DNA from: Zizania palustris
Taxonomy: Eukaryota > Streptophyta > Magnoliopsida > Poales > Poaceae
Length of the DNA: 64,000 nucleotides
Direction: 5' to 3'
Assembly (NCBI GenBank): GCA_019279435.1
Contig: JAAALK010000284.1
Location: 19,462,428-19,526,427 of the forward strand
The notes under the pieces are model-generated. The model was given only the letters and a program-made list of their open reading frames with translations. It was not told the DNA's origin and made no database searches. The translations under genes were made by a program, and so were the position numbers. Of this stretch, positions 54,161 to 64,000 are shown piece by piece (position 1 is the first letter of the stretch; every line of letters starts with the position of its first letter).

Positions 54161-54653
54161 TGTTGGGGGAAAATATTCAATCCTCAGGGTTATTGCAGTA
54201 ACAGCACAAAGGCAGATAATGGATTCGAAGTTTTCCAACATGCATCTTCGGAGATGCCTTGAGTCAAGCCCGAAGTATGCAGATGGACCTTAGTTCGGAG
54301 TATATCTTCGAACATGGACTTTTCTGAGATCTTTTCTGCCAGCTAAGATGGAAGACTTATCTTTTTTTCATTAGATTAGTCTTTTACCATTTTAGCTCTA
54401 TTAAGGGTACCGAATAGTTTTCACTATGTCGGTTGTAATAGAGGGGTAAATAGGTCTATTCCCTAATGTTTGGCCCTATAAATACCCCCATTTCACTCTG
54501 TAATAGGGACCGAATACAAGTTATTCAATACACACATTCGAACTATTCTAAGTTGTTATCCTTTCGGAGGCTTAGAACAGTTCACTTCGCAAACACTTCA
54601 TTTGTTAGTTTCTAATCTTCAGAAACCTGTTAGCGTAATCTTTTACGCCAACA
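54161..54653 (+). repeat. 5' LTR of copy B (493 bp)
   Basis: TGTTGGGGGAAAATATT ... TTTTACGCCAACA, similar to the copy A LTRs in the other orientation. TATA box tataaata at 54477-54484. Confidence 0.93.
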
Positions 54654-54655
54654 GT

Positions 54656-54673
54656 TGGCGCCGTCCGTGGGGA
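54656..54673 (+). promoter_or_regulatory. PBS of copy B
   Basis: TGGCGCCGTCCGTGGGGA, identical to the site in copy A. Confidence 0.8.
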
Positions 54674-54715
54674 ACCTAGTCCAAGAAACTTCGTTCTCTA
54701 CCAACCTCTTACATC

Positions 54716-56040
54716 ATGCCTCCTAAGCGGAGCGCACCTCGTAACCCTGTTCGGAGGTCCCCTCGGACCTCCGGAGAGGCACCTTCCGACACTGTTGAGG
54801 TCGGAGGACCTTTGACGTTTCCTCCACCTCAAACTCCGGAAGGAGTTCCCATTCCTCGAGCCTACGGAGTCCCTCCGCCAACTCCGTCTATACTTCGACC
54901 ACCCGGAGTTCCTCTTCCACCCCAAGTTCCACTCCGAACTGATCCTCTCAGTTCTCAAGACCCGAAGATCCTTCCGGAGGAGATGAAGACAATCTTGGTG
55001 ATATGGCCGCTCAAATGGCCAGTCTCCAAGCCTGAAGTAGCGAGATGGCGGCAAGAAGCTACAAATAGGCTTCGTTCTCAAGCCATCCCAGTTATTCCAA
55101 AGTGCCTAAAGACGACGAACCCATCTATCCTGAAGCCCCGGAGAACGCCTCCTTTGATACTGAATCTCCGCTACATCCTGAGCTGCAAAAAGTTCGCTTC
55201 GACCCGAAGTTTAAGACTTCGAAGCTCTGTAAGTATGCCGGAGATGAAGATCCTGGAGAATTTGTCTGTTCTTATGCTCTAGCAATTGAAGCTAGTGGAG
55301 GAGTTCGAGATACCATGGCAAAATGCTTCCCCTTAGCTCTTCAAGGAGTGGCATTAAGGTGGTTCTGGTCCTTGAAGCCAGGATCAATTAATTCATGGGG
55401 GCAGCTGAAGAAGAAGTTCGTAAGCAATTTTCAAGGCACCTTCGTGCCTCCAATGTCGACGGGAAGTCTTTTCCAGGTGAAGCAACTCCCTGGAGAGACA
55501 TTGAGGCAATATTTTAAGCGCTTCACTCATACGAAGTCGCAGATCCGAGGGTTGTCTACATCTTCGGTAGTTGACGCAGCTCGGGAAGGTGTCATTCATC
55601 AAGGCCTCCTTGATAAACTTCACCGAAAAAGCATATCTTCTGTTTCTCAGTTAATGTCATACTTTGAAGAATATGCGAGGTCGGAAGAAGGTTGGCTTCG
55701 AATGACTGCAGCTACTCCATCAATACTGCAGGAAGTAAAAGTGGAAGTAAAAACTTCGGCACAGCCAAGGGAACCAGTCTTCGAAGCTCAGCATGATAGG
55801 AAAAGGGGGCAAAAGCATCCCCGTTCTGAAGTCCTGAATATTGCACCCCCGCAAAAGTTCACACAGAGAGTTCCACAACCTTCGGGGAACAAGGTCAGCG
55901 GCTGGAGGCCGCCAGGGAAAACGACTGGTAAAGGCCAGACCCTTTTCTGCTGTATTCATGGTGAAAACCGAAGCCACTGCAACTGATACTTGCAAGGCTA
56001 TACTTACTCTGAGAGGAGAATATCTAGAAAGAACTTCGGG
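54716..56040 (+). pseudogene. gag: gag of copy B, frameshifted
   Basis: Starts MPPKRSAPRN at 54716. Frame changes near 54968, 55033 and 55099 fall in the Pro-rich N-part. The capsid-like domain (RWFWSLKPGSINSW, KKKFVSNFQGTFVPP, LPGETLRQYFKRF) is open at 55102-55986. The knuckle CIHGENRSH is interrupted by a one-base insertion near 55976. Good reference for judging the lesions of copy A. Confidence 0.88.
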
Positions 56041-57403
56041 TCGAGGTACTACTGACCGAGTTCCAGCTGAAGTGCACCCGGAGCCTGTCCAGGCTGTGGC
56101 GCGGATAGAAAACTTCGAAGCTGCAAGACGCCCTCCGGTGGCCAATGTTATGCCACCTTCGAAGCAAGAAGAAGGGCAAGACCGAGGAAAAAGAGTAGTC
56201 CTCCCCATCTCCGGAGGAGGTATCCTCGGAAGCATGTCAAAAAGGCAGAGAAGAGAGTATGTTAGAGAGGTGGGCCACATTGGGACTTCGTCATCTGCAG
56301 CTGCTATGCCGGAATGGTCTCATGTACCAATATCTTTTTCTACGGAGGATGCAACTGGCATTAAATTTCCACATGCAGACCCACTTGTTATTACTGCTGA
56401 TATTGCGGGAACTGAGGTTCGAAGAGTGTTGATTGACGGAGGCAGTTCGGCAGACATTATTTTTGTTCAAGCCTTCGATCAATTGTGCATCTCCAGAAAG
56501 CACCTTCTTCTAGCGGCTCGTCCTTTGCAAGGCTTCGCAGGACCTCCGCTTGATGCACTCGGCCAAATAGGCCTAGAAGTTACCTTCGGAGAAGGACTGT
56601 TATCCAGGACAGAGGAAGTAATCTTCGATGTTGTAGATGCCCCATATGCCTACAACGTCATCTTCGGAAGAGGCATGCTAAACCAGTTCGGAGCTGTGGC
56701 ACATCACAATTATTTGTGTATGAAGATGCCCACGCAAGCAGGAGTCCTTACTATCTTCGGAGATCAAGCTACCGCCCGAAGAGCGGAATATGGTCATGGC
56801 CCCCCTCTTGATCCAAGACAAGTAAATAGCGTGCAAGACGATCAAGAAAATTTTTCAGCTCCTTCCGAGTCTTCGAAGAAATCCTTCCCAAGACCAAGTC
56901 CTGAAGGAGAGATTGCAGCGAAGGTTATTGTTAAAGATGGTAAAGAATATACATTTCAATTTGGTAAAGATTTACCTCCAGAAGTTGCAACCTCCTTGGA
57001 AAAGGTGGTGGAAGAGAATTTAGATGTCTTCGCTTGGTCTGACGAAGATATCACCGGAGTCGATCGGGATATCATTGAACATAGTTTGCTTGTAAACCCG
57101 AAGGCCCGGCCTGTTCGGCAAGGACTCCGAAAAATGTCTGCAGAAAGAGCTGTTCTGGCGAAGGACGAAGTTGAAAAATTGTTGAAGGCTGGGATTATCA
57201 GAGAAGTGGCTCACACAGAATGGTTAGCCAACCCAATCTTCGTCAAAAAGAAATCTTCCGGAAAGTGGCGCATGTGCATTGATTTCACATCCTTGAATAA
57301 AGCATGCCCTCGTGACCCCTATCCCATGCCCCGAATTGATCAATTGGTCGACTCCACCGCAGGTTCGGAGTTATTAAGCTTCCTTGACGCGTATTCTGGT
57401 TAG
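56041..57403 (+). pseudogene. pol: Protease and RT N-terminal part of copy B
   Basis: Continuous open frame. Protease: VLIDGGSSADIIFVQAF (about 56426-56476), then YNVIFGRGMLNQFGAV. RT fingers: EWLANPIFVKKKSSGKWRM, CIDFTSLNKACPRDP. TAG at 57401-57403 stands where copy A has a Tyr codon (AYSGYHQIW), so it is a nonsense mutation. Confidence 0.9.
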
Positions 57404-59020
57404 CATCAAATATGGTTGAAGCGTGAAGCTGAGATCAAGACAAGCTTCGTAACTCCCTCGGGAGTCTTTTGTTATGTAAGAATGCCCTTTGGCTTAAGAA
57501 ATGCCGGGGCTACTTTTTTTAGGTTAGTTGCTAAGGCTCTAGGTCATCAATTAGGTCGCAATGTGGAGGCCTATATGGATGATATTGTAATAAAGAGTGC
57601 TTTAAAGCACCAACATAGCCTAGACTTAGCAGAAACATTTAATAGCCTTCGGGCATGTGGGATCCGTCTTAACCCCGAAAAATGTATCTTCGGGGCTAAG
57701 GCTGGGAAGTTGTTAGGGTATTTAGTTTCAAGCAGGGGGATTGAAGCTAGCCCTACTCAAATAACTGCGCTACAAAAGATGGCTCCTCCGGAAAATTTAA
57801 AGCTAGTGCAAAAGCTGACTAGACGTTTGGCAGCACTTAGCAGGTTTTTAGCAAGGTCTGCGGAGAGAAGCTTGCCTATATTTAAATCACTGAAAGGGTC
57901 CGAAGATTTTGCATGGACACCGGAGTGTCAAAAAAGCTTCGAAGATATTAAAGAGTATCTCAGTAATCTCGCTACACTCATGGTGCCTACTACAGACAAA
58001 ACCCTACTCCTTTACCTTGCAGCTACAGGTTCTGCTGTCAGTGCAGTCCTTGTTAGAGAAATGGATTTCAATGGGAAGTTGGTGCAAAATCCTGTTTATT
58101 TTGTGTCCGAAGCATTATCAGGAGCGAAGACAAGGTACTCCGAACTCGAAAAGTTCGTTTATGCTCTGATAATGGCTTCGAGGAAACTAAGACATTATTT
58201 TTTGGCTCACAATGTAATTGTACCAACTTCGTATCCTTTGGGAGATATGCTTCAGAAGTAAGGATTCCACTGGAAGGATTGGGAAATGGGAAGTTGAGCT
58301 AGCACCCTTCGGCATATCTTTTCTAGCAAGGACAGCAATCAAATCACAAGTCTTAGCAGATTTTGTAGCAGAATGGACTCCACCTGCAGCTTTAGTTCCG
58401 GAGAAGACAATTGACGGAGTTTGGACTGTTTATTCCGATGGGGCTTTCCAAGCATCCGGAGCAGGCGTTGGAGCAGTGTTGATTTCGCCTTCAGGGCAAA
58501 GAGCAATGTACTCCGCAAGACTCAACTTTAAGTCTACCAATAATATAGCGGAGTATGAAGGAATTTTGCTAGGACTCCGAAAAGCACGCGCTCTAGGGGC
58601 TACAAGAGTTGTTATAAAGACAGACTCTCAAATAGTAGCAGGGCACGTATATAAAAGTTTTCAAGTTCGGCATCCACAGCTTGCAAAGTACTTAGAAGAA
58701 ATCCGTAAGATCGAAGCACACTTCAAGGGTATTTCCATTCGGAGTATACCAAGAGCAGAAAATGTGCAAGCGGACATCTTAGCAAAAGCTGCAGCCGGAG
58801 CTGTGGATGTACCAGAAGAAGCTTTCTATGAGGAGCTCAGTACACCTTCGGTGCCACAAATTCCCTCTGCAGAGATTCTTTGCATTCCAAGTGCAGATTG
58901 GAAAAATTCAATCATGGAACTTTTGCAAGGAGGAACAAATTTGCCTGAAGAGCCACAGCTTTCAAGATTAAAACTCAGGGCTAGAAATTATCAAATAATC
59001 AACGGTATTTTATACAAGGC
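57404..59020 (+). pseudogene. pol: RT palm and two RNase H domains of copy B
   Basis: RMPFGLRNAGATFFRL and YMDD (57572-57583). The first RNase H is again without the leading Asp (LYLAATGSAVSAVLV). The frame changes near 58255. The second RNase H is intact: VYSDGAFQASGAG, NNIAEYEGILLGLRKA, KTDSQIVAGHV. Shared loss of the first Asp in copies A and B shows it is a family feature, not random decay. Confidence 0.9.
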
Positions 59021-60108
59021 CGAGTATGTTCCCCTCTACTCCGATGTATATCTCAAGCCGAAGGTCAAGAAATTCTTCGAGAAATCCATGAAGGACTTTG
59101 CGGTAGCCATTTAGCCCCTCGAGCTTTGGCAGGGAAAACACTTCGCCAGGGGCTTTATTGGCCTACAATAACAGCTGATGCGGAGAGCTTGGTCCGTACT
59201 TGTCAAGGATGTCAGTGCATGGGTCGACGAAGTCATCGCCCACCAACAGCTCTTCAAGTTATTGCTCCGGTATGGCCTATGGCCAGATGGGGTATGGATT
59301 TAATTGGTCCCTTTCCAGTAGCTAAGGGAAATCTAAAGTTTGCAGTGGTAGCTATTGAATATTTTTCTAAGTGGGTAGAGCAGAGCCCTTAACAGCTATC
59401 ACTTCGAACAATGTACATAAATTCTTTTGGAAAAATATCATTTGCCGGTTCGGAGTGCCTAGACAACTTACAGTTGATAATGGAACACAGTTCGATGCAG
59501 AACCCTTCAGAAAGTTTTGCGAAGATCTAGGCATCCAGTTATGTTTTGCTGCAGTGAGGCATCCTCAGTCTAATGGAGCTGTAGAAAGAGCCAATGGAAA
59601 TATTTTGTCAGGGCTAAATCGAAGGATAGTAGGATTAGCAAAAGGACTGTGGACCGAAGAACTTCCGAAGATTTTGTGGTCCATTCGGACTACGCAAACA
59701 AGGTCCACAGGTTTTACTCCATTCAGATTACTATTCGGAGATGAAGCTATGACTCCAACGGAGCTCAAAGGAGGATCACTTCGCAGCACCGAACCGGAGA
59801 TTGAAGAAGAAAGACAAGCTTCGCTAGATTTATCAGAGGAAACAAGACTTCGAGCTGTGGCCAATTTATCAAAATATCACCAGCAGACGAAGGCTTGGTT
59901 TGACCCGAAGGTTAAGATCAATGAGCTTAGACCAGGTCATCTTGTTCTACGAAGCATTATAGCGCCAGGGAAATTAGGAAATAAATGAGAAGGTCCATAC
60001 TTAATTGTTCGTTCAGGACGCCCTGGCTCTTTTAAATTAGCTAATTTAGAAGGTGAAGAATTAGCACATACTTGGCATGCGGAGCACCTAAAGCGATACT
60101 TCGCATGA
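59021..60108 (+). pseudogene. pol: Integrase of copy B, frameshifted
   Basis: A one-base loss near 59021 shifts the start. The zinc-binding part reads EIHEGLCGSHLAPRALAG, then CQGCQCMG. Core: WGMDLIGPFPVAKGN, LTVDNGTQFD, HPQSNGAVERANG. Another base is missing near 59379, and TGA at 59986-59988 replaces a Trp codon. The end HLKRYFA is at 60108. Confidence 0.88.
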
Positions 60109-60309
60109 GGGCTCCTTGTAAACCACTTGTAATCATCTTCTGAATTAATAAAGCATATGGTCCACATAGTGCCTTCCCCTCATAAACCTCCAGCTTCCGA
60201 GTGGACGCACTGGAACCGCGGGGTTGACCGAGAGGGAAGTGTCATAAAGCTGAATCATATTTTCGGACTTCGAATCATTGGTTCGAAGTTTCCGACGTGG
60301 GGGCTGACA

Positions 60310-60640
60310 TAATCCGGAGTCCAAGCCACCGGCTTGTAGGCATTCGTAAAAGAGCCCAAAACCACATCATACGGAGTCCAAGCCATTGGCTGGTAGACAT
60401 CCGTAAAAAGAGCTGAAGGTGGCCAAAATATGCGGAGTCCAAGCCATTGGCTGGTAGACATCCGTAAAAAGAGCCGAAGGTGGCCAAACCATGCGGAGTC
60501 CAAGCCACTGGCTTGTAGACATCCGTAAAAAGAATCCAAAGAGACCACTGCAAACTCCGAACCACTGGTTTGACAGAGTTTGCAAAAAAGAGCCGAAGGT
60601 GGCCAAAGCAAAACAGAGTTTGAGCCATGCGCTTCGAATG
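60310..60640. repeat. ~60-bp tandem repeat of copy B
   Basis: The marker gtccaagcca recurs at 60319, 60377, 60437 and 60497, with degenerate units after. It is the reverse complement of the array at 8040-8390 and lies in the same place, after pol. Confidence 0.85.
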
Positions 60641-60965
60641 TCTATTAGCATAGTCCAAAGTGACAAGTTATCTAAGACACTAAGCGTCCTGGAAGTTATC
60701 TCAAGTGATTTCTTTCAAAAGACAAAGGGTACTAAGTTGCCATTCTTCAGACTACAAATAGTCGAAGACATTTTATAAGATTTTAAAAGATCTTTAAATT
60801 GCAGAGGGGCTCGAACCCCAAAAAATTGTACTCCGAAGTTTTTCTTTGCGCATAACCATCTTTGAATACAGTTCGAAGTTGCTTATACCCAAAGAGGGGC
60901 TAGTAAATAGGGAGACAATTTTAAATCGATATTTATTATTTGAATGAATATGATTACAGATTACA
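60641..60965. other. Noncoding DNA of copy B after the tandem repeat
   Basis: Homologous to copy A 7663-8040. No frame. Confidence 0.5.
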
Positions 60966-61164
60966 TCATGAAAAATTGGTATCTATACCAAGAAGGAATC
61001 GAAGACCTCTTCGATCTCTAGAGCTAAGGTTGGAACGACTAGTTCCAGTGCCGGGAGTTCTAACAACTTTACGTTTAACTCTATTGCCTCCCTTCGAAGC
61101 TCTAAAGTCCTTCTGTTCTTGTTGAAGCTCGGCCCAAGTTCGAAGCCGTTCGGGGCTCCTTTCC
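60966..61164 (-). pseudogene. C-terminal remnant of the antisense gene in copy B
   Basis: The minus strand encodes PERLRTWAELQQEQKDFRAS and continues to GLRFLLGIDTNFS, with a TGA stop at 60966-60968. It aligns without gaps to the end of the frame at 7186-7662. The 5' rest of the gene is lost at the truncation point (about 61165). Confidence 0.7.
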
Positions 61165-61186
61165 CATTCTCGCCGCCGGTGACCCC

Positions 61187-61194
61187 TATAAGTA
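61187..61194 (+). promoter_or_regulatory. TATA box of chromovirus-type LTR
   Basis: tataagta, followed about 30 bases later by a C-rich stretch with cacactgtagct. Copy B is inserted directly upstream. Confidence 0.6.
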
Positions 61195-63586
61195 CCCCTC
61201 GCCCACGCCGCCCTCTGCCCACACTGTAGCTACCTTAGCCGAGCGAGAACAGAGCGCCCCGTTCCCAAATTTCGGGCTCCCTCTCTGCTCGACTCCGGCG
61301 AGCCCTCGCCGCCGACTCCGGTGAGCCCTCGCCGCCGACTCTGGCACTCTCCGCCCTAACCGCCGCCACCAACGTGACCATCGTTGACTGCTCGTCCTTA
61401 GCCACACCTCCGTTGGCCGTGAACGCCGCCGGATCGCCGTCGCCGTCGACCACCCGAACACCCTCTTTCGTCTACCCTCATCGTCGGCCGCCGTCCATCG
61501 CCCTCCGTCGCCACCAGAGGTATCATCGTGATCGCCATCCTCACCTCTTTCCATTTTCGCCAAGAGCTAGGCTCCTAGGCCCTCGCCGCCGCCGTCGCCG
61601 TCGCACCCGAGGCCGCCGTCGCCGGAGACGAAGGGGGTACGTGCCCCCTTACGTCGTGCCGTGCCGGATCGCGCCCTGGCCGCACGATCGTGATTGGAGG
61701 GCTAGGATTAAATCCCTTCGGGATTTAATCTGGGCCCTCGGATCTGGTTAAAGGGGTATCGAGGCCTCTCGGCCATCGATCGCCACTTAAAACCCCCGAG
61801 CGATCTCAGGCGTCCACGCATACCCGTTCGCTCTGTTTTAATCCTGGCCGTTCAATTTCACTTAACCCCTCCCGCCTCACGCCTGGCCACTTGATCTGGA
61901 TCGGACGATCCAGATCGGTCCGGTCCACGCGCACAGTGCGCCTGTCCACCGTGGGCCTGGCTCACCGTGGACTAAAGCCCATTTTCTGTTTAAATAAAAT
62001 TCCAGAAATTGATTTAAACTTTGAAAATTCATAACTTGCTCATTTTAAGTCCAAATTTCACTATTCAAATTTTGTTAAATTCAGTATATTATTCTCTACA
62101 CATTAATGCCATAAAAACAGTATGTTACTTTTACCCAAAATATTCTTAATAAATAAATGAATAAAAACCCCTTAGGGTTAAAACTATTAAATCAGAAAAT
62201 AAATTAGGAAAACCTTAAAATATAGGTTTACTGTTTTTCACCAAAACTCCAGAATATTAAAACCTTATTACACCTAATAAAACCCATAAATATGTATGTT
62301 TAATTATTTGGTGGATTTTTATCTGTTTATTGAATGTATTGTCTATTTTTCCGTATCGAGAAGACTACAGTTCATCGAGGAGCCGGAGTTCTATCCCGAA
62401 GTTCCTCCATCCCCATTTGCTGATCAAGGCAAGTCATCGACCACCCCTGTGGAAACAGTTGATCATCATTGAGCCCATGTTTTAATAAATTATTGCTATA
62501 ACTCATAGGTTAATATTGCATTAGTCCAAAACCAAGCCCTACACTTATATTTATTAGATCCCCGTCCTTGTGTGCAACCCAAGCCATGCTTATTGAGCCT
62601 TAACTCCTTGTCACTCTACTATAAAAATATTAGCTAGTGCCCAATGTACCGGCACAACTGCTATAGGATAAAAAGAATGAGTCGTAGATAGCTGGATTAT
62701 GTATATGAATTTCCCCGTTATTCTTGTCTCTGGACTCTGTTGGAGTTGGCTAAGTTATAAGTATGGTGGGTTCCGGGTGCAAGCTCGGGCATTGGTTGGT
62801 CGCACCCGGGGCACTATAAGGACCGGTCTGCGGGATCTGTTGCAAAGCACTTCCGTACCAACCACAAGTCTAATGGGTAAGTCCTAACTAGAAGTATGGA
62901 ATACTCCGACTCGATGCACCATAGAGGAGGGGGCAAGGGGCAAGCCTGCGGGCGACTTGTACCGACGAGGCTCAAGGGGGGGTATGGTGGGGCTCCGACG
63001 CGTCGGGACACCATATGAAACCTATAAGAGGGTGCTGTCGGGTCGAGGAGGACCATATGGAAGGTTTTGGCACGAGTTCCCGTGGTATGGGTCATCTCGT
63101 TACACTTTGGTGTAGGTGATGAGTGTGTGCCTTGTGGGTACAGTGGTACATCTCTGATCAGAGTAATTTAACCTTTTCGAAAAGCCGAGCCCACGGTCAA
63201 GGGCGGGTTGTGTGACTACTCGCAGTTAGTTTACAATTGTTTGAATGGTTGAGTTATTCATGGCATGTAAGGACTGTTGAGCGAGGTGGGGCTGACTGTA
63301 CCCCTTGAGTTAGAAGATGATGATGCATACCCATGTTTACATTTCAGTACTAATAAATTGATCACATTTAATGCTTTACAATTATGCTTCTTCCGCAAAA
63401 CTAGCCACTATCTCCCTTGTTCTTATCTTGCATTATATTTGCATTCGGTGGCTTGCTGAGTACATCTGTACTCACCCCGTTGACTTACACCATCAGAGCC
63501 CGTCTACTACGAGGAGGATGCAGGTCTGGAGTAGCGACCCAGTCAAGGCGAGACTGGAAGGAGGCGTTCATCTAGGACCCTTGATT
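61195..63586 (+). other. Right part of chromovirus-type LTR (R/U5), noncoding
   Basis: GC-rich up to about 61980 (CCG-rich, long frames by composition only), then AT-rich. No second TATA and no convincing frame. The hairpin gattaaatccc/gggatttaatc with loop ttc lies at 61706-61730. Confidence 0.6.
61706..61730. repeat. Perfect 11-bp hairpin in chromovirus-type LTR
   Basis: gattaaatccc, loop ttc, gggatttaatc. Confidence 0.85.
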
Positions 63587-63732
63587 GGGTTAATTTTTTT
63601 CGTGCCATTACAATTTTTGCGGTTTGCCAATATGCCATCGATGTGTCACTGACATATGGGGGCCACCACAGTCACTGACAGTGGCATATAGGCAATTTCT
63701 GAAAATTATAATGGCATGTGACTAATTTTTCC
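63587..63732. mobile_element. Second copy of the 146-bp Mutator-type MITE
   Basis: GGGTTAATTTTTTTCGTGCC ... GACTAATTTTTCC, near-identical to 47817-47962. Flanking cccttgatt (63578-63586) and ccttgattt leave an 8-base match (ccttgatt), with the right element border ambiguous by a few bases. Confidence 0.85.
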
Positions 63733-63902
63733 TTGATTTTATTAGTTTCTCTTCATTTTTATTCACTTTTGTATTAATGCGGTCTACGAACCGTGAATGA
63801 TTGCCCATATTGTACGTGGTCGCTTGATGAACGTCTTGGTTTATTGATTTTCTTTGGAATTTCAATAAAAGTCCTGATTTATTAAATCGGGGCGCGACAA
63901 GA

Positions 63903-63915
63903 TGGTATCAGATCC
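63903..63915 (+). promoter_or_regulatory. PBS of the chromovirus-type element (initiator tRNA-Met)
   Basis: TGGTATCAGATCC, three bases after the LTR end at 63899. It matches the initiator-Met PBS over the first ten bases. It marks the start of the internal region that continues past the window. Confidence 0.8.
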
Positions 63916-64000
63916 GACTTGACTGCAGGAAGCCAAACAGACCTAACCTTAGGACTTATATTAACCGTAATTTCTTACTAAATTACTTAACTTCTCATCT

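Larger units (their letters stand above)
54161..61165 (+). mobile_element. 3'-truncated Tat-lineage element (family T, copy B)
   Basis: Plus-oriented relative of copy A: 5' LTR, PBS, gag, protease, RT, two RNase H, integrase, ~60-bp repeats and the end of the antisense gene. Homology to copy A then stops at about 61165, with no 3' LTR and most of the antisense gene missing. Both flanks carry the same ~22-base sequence of the host LTR, ending ctcgccgccggtgacccc (54139-54160; 61165-61186). Multiple stops and shifts. Confidence 0.92.
53393..63899 (+). repeat. Very long LTR of a chromovirus-type Ty3/gypsy element, interrupted by copy B
   Basis: Starts TGTAACACCCC and ends GGGGCGCGACA (inverted-type ends), followed by an initiator-Met PBS at 63903. 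Without the nested copy B and a MITE it is about 3.3 kb, the size known for Tekay/Del-type chromovirus LTRs. TATA box tataagta at 61187-61194. It includes a palindrome at 53877-53901 and a hairpin at 61706-61730. The internal region begins at 63900 and leaves the window. Confidence 0.8.

Noticed and set aside
53671..54293. Frames at the left edge of the chromovirus-type LTR
   Set aside because: The segment is LTR sequence continuing at 61187 after copy B; the frames change across the insertion and are composition-driven.
61374..61751. 125-codon plus-strand frame rich in Arg and Pro
   Set aside because: Lies inside the LTR and is CCG-rich low complexity; no start context or homologous protein recognised.
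1..64000. tRNA or rRNA genes
   Set aside because: PBS motifs complementary to tRNA ends are present, but no cloverleaf or rRNA-like stretch was recognised; a tRNAscan-SE run would settle this.

Overview
This window looks like repeat-rich intergenic DNA from a grass nuclear genome (Poaceae; a panicoid is plausible but not proven). The evidence is plant Tat/Ogre-type and chromovirus-type Ty3/gypsy LTR retrotransposons, a SIRE/Opie-like copia fragment, CACTA elements carrying the grass 'tttgccgagtgt' type subterminal motif, hAT elements and grass-type MITEs. I see no convincing host protein gene, no tRNA or rRNA gene and nothing bacterial. The DNA is layered: transposons sit inside transposons, and target-site duplications (TSDs) and LTR pairs allow the order of several insertions to be read.

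Layout. (1) 1-14730: the gag end of an Ogre/Tat-type element (family O), split by a nested complete Tat-lineage element on the minus strand (family T, copy A, 3059-14528; two 495-bp LTRs differing at only 2 sites). Copy A has broken gag and pol and, between integrase and 3' LTR, an antisense gene on the plus strand with its own TATA box and predicted in-frame introns. (2) 14731-15730: an assembly gap of exactly 1000 N. (3) 15731-20690: a solo family-O LTR with a perfect TSD (16026-17271), then unassigned DNA with a 3-unit tandem repeat and a Helitron-like terminus. (4) 20690-25405: a decayed minus-strand Ty3/gypsy element with its PBS and part of an LTR; a solo family-T LTR (25406-25900, perfect TSD) lies beside or inside that LTR. 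(5) 26131-36296: a complete but decayed family-O element with TSD, two LTRs, tRNA-Arg-type PBS, gag, protease, RT, RNase H, second RNase H, integrase and PPT. (6) 36302-39810: a CACTA end, a palindromic MITE-like repeat, a LINE relic and three adjacent MITEs. (7) 39930-45779: two non-autonomous hAT-like elements in opposite orientation, built on a ~500-bp tandem unit; the second has a perfect 8-bp TSD. (8) 45788-49705: AT-rich minisatellite, then a CACTA-like region with a Mutator-type MITE (9-bp TSD) and three more copies of the ~500-bp unit. (9) 49720-53279: a SIRE/Opie-like gag relic, PBS and LTR (minus), then a hAT end with a transposase C-terminus. (10) 53393-63899: one very long chromovirus-type LTR (TGTAAC...GCGACA) followed by a tRNA-Met PBS, interrupted directly upstream of its TATA box by a 3'-truncated family-T copy (copy B, 54161-61165) flanked by an unusual ~22-bp direct repeat.

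How the parts relate. Families T and O both belong to the Tat/Ogre group and carry two RNase H domains. In family T the first RNase H has lost its leading catalytic Asp while the second keeps its acidic residues; in family O both keep them. No coding copy in the window is intact, yet copy A is young by LTR identity, so it was probably mobilised by a helper copy elsewhere. The antisense gene of family T, and the ~500-bp unit shared by two DNA-transposon classes, are the most unusual contents.
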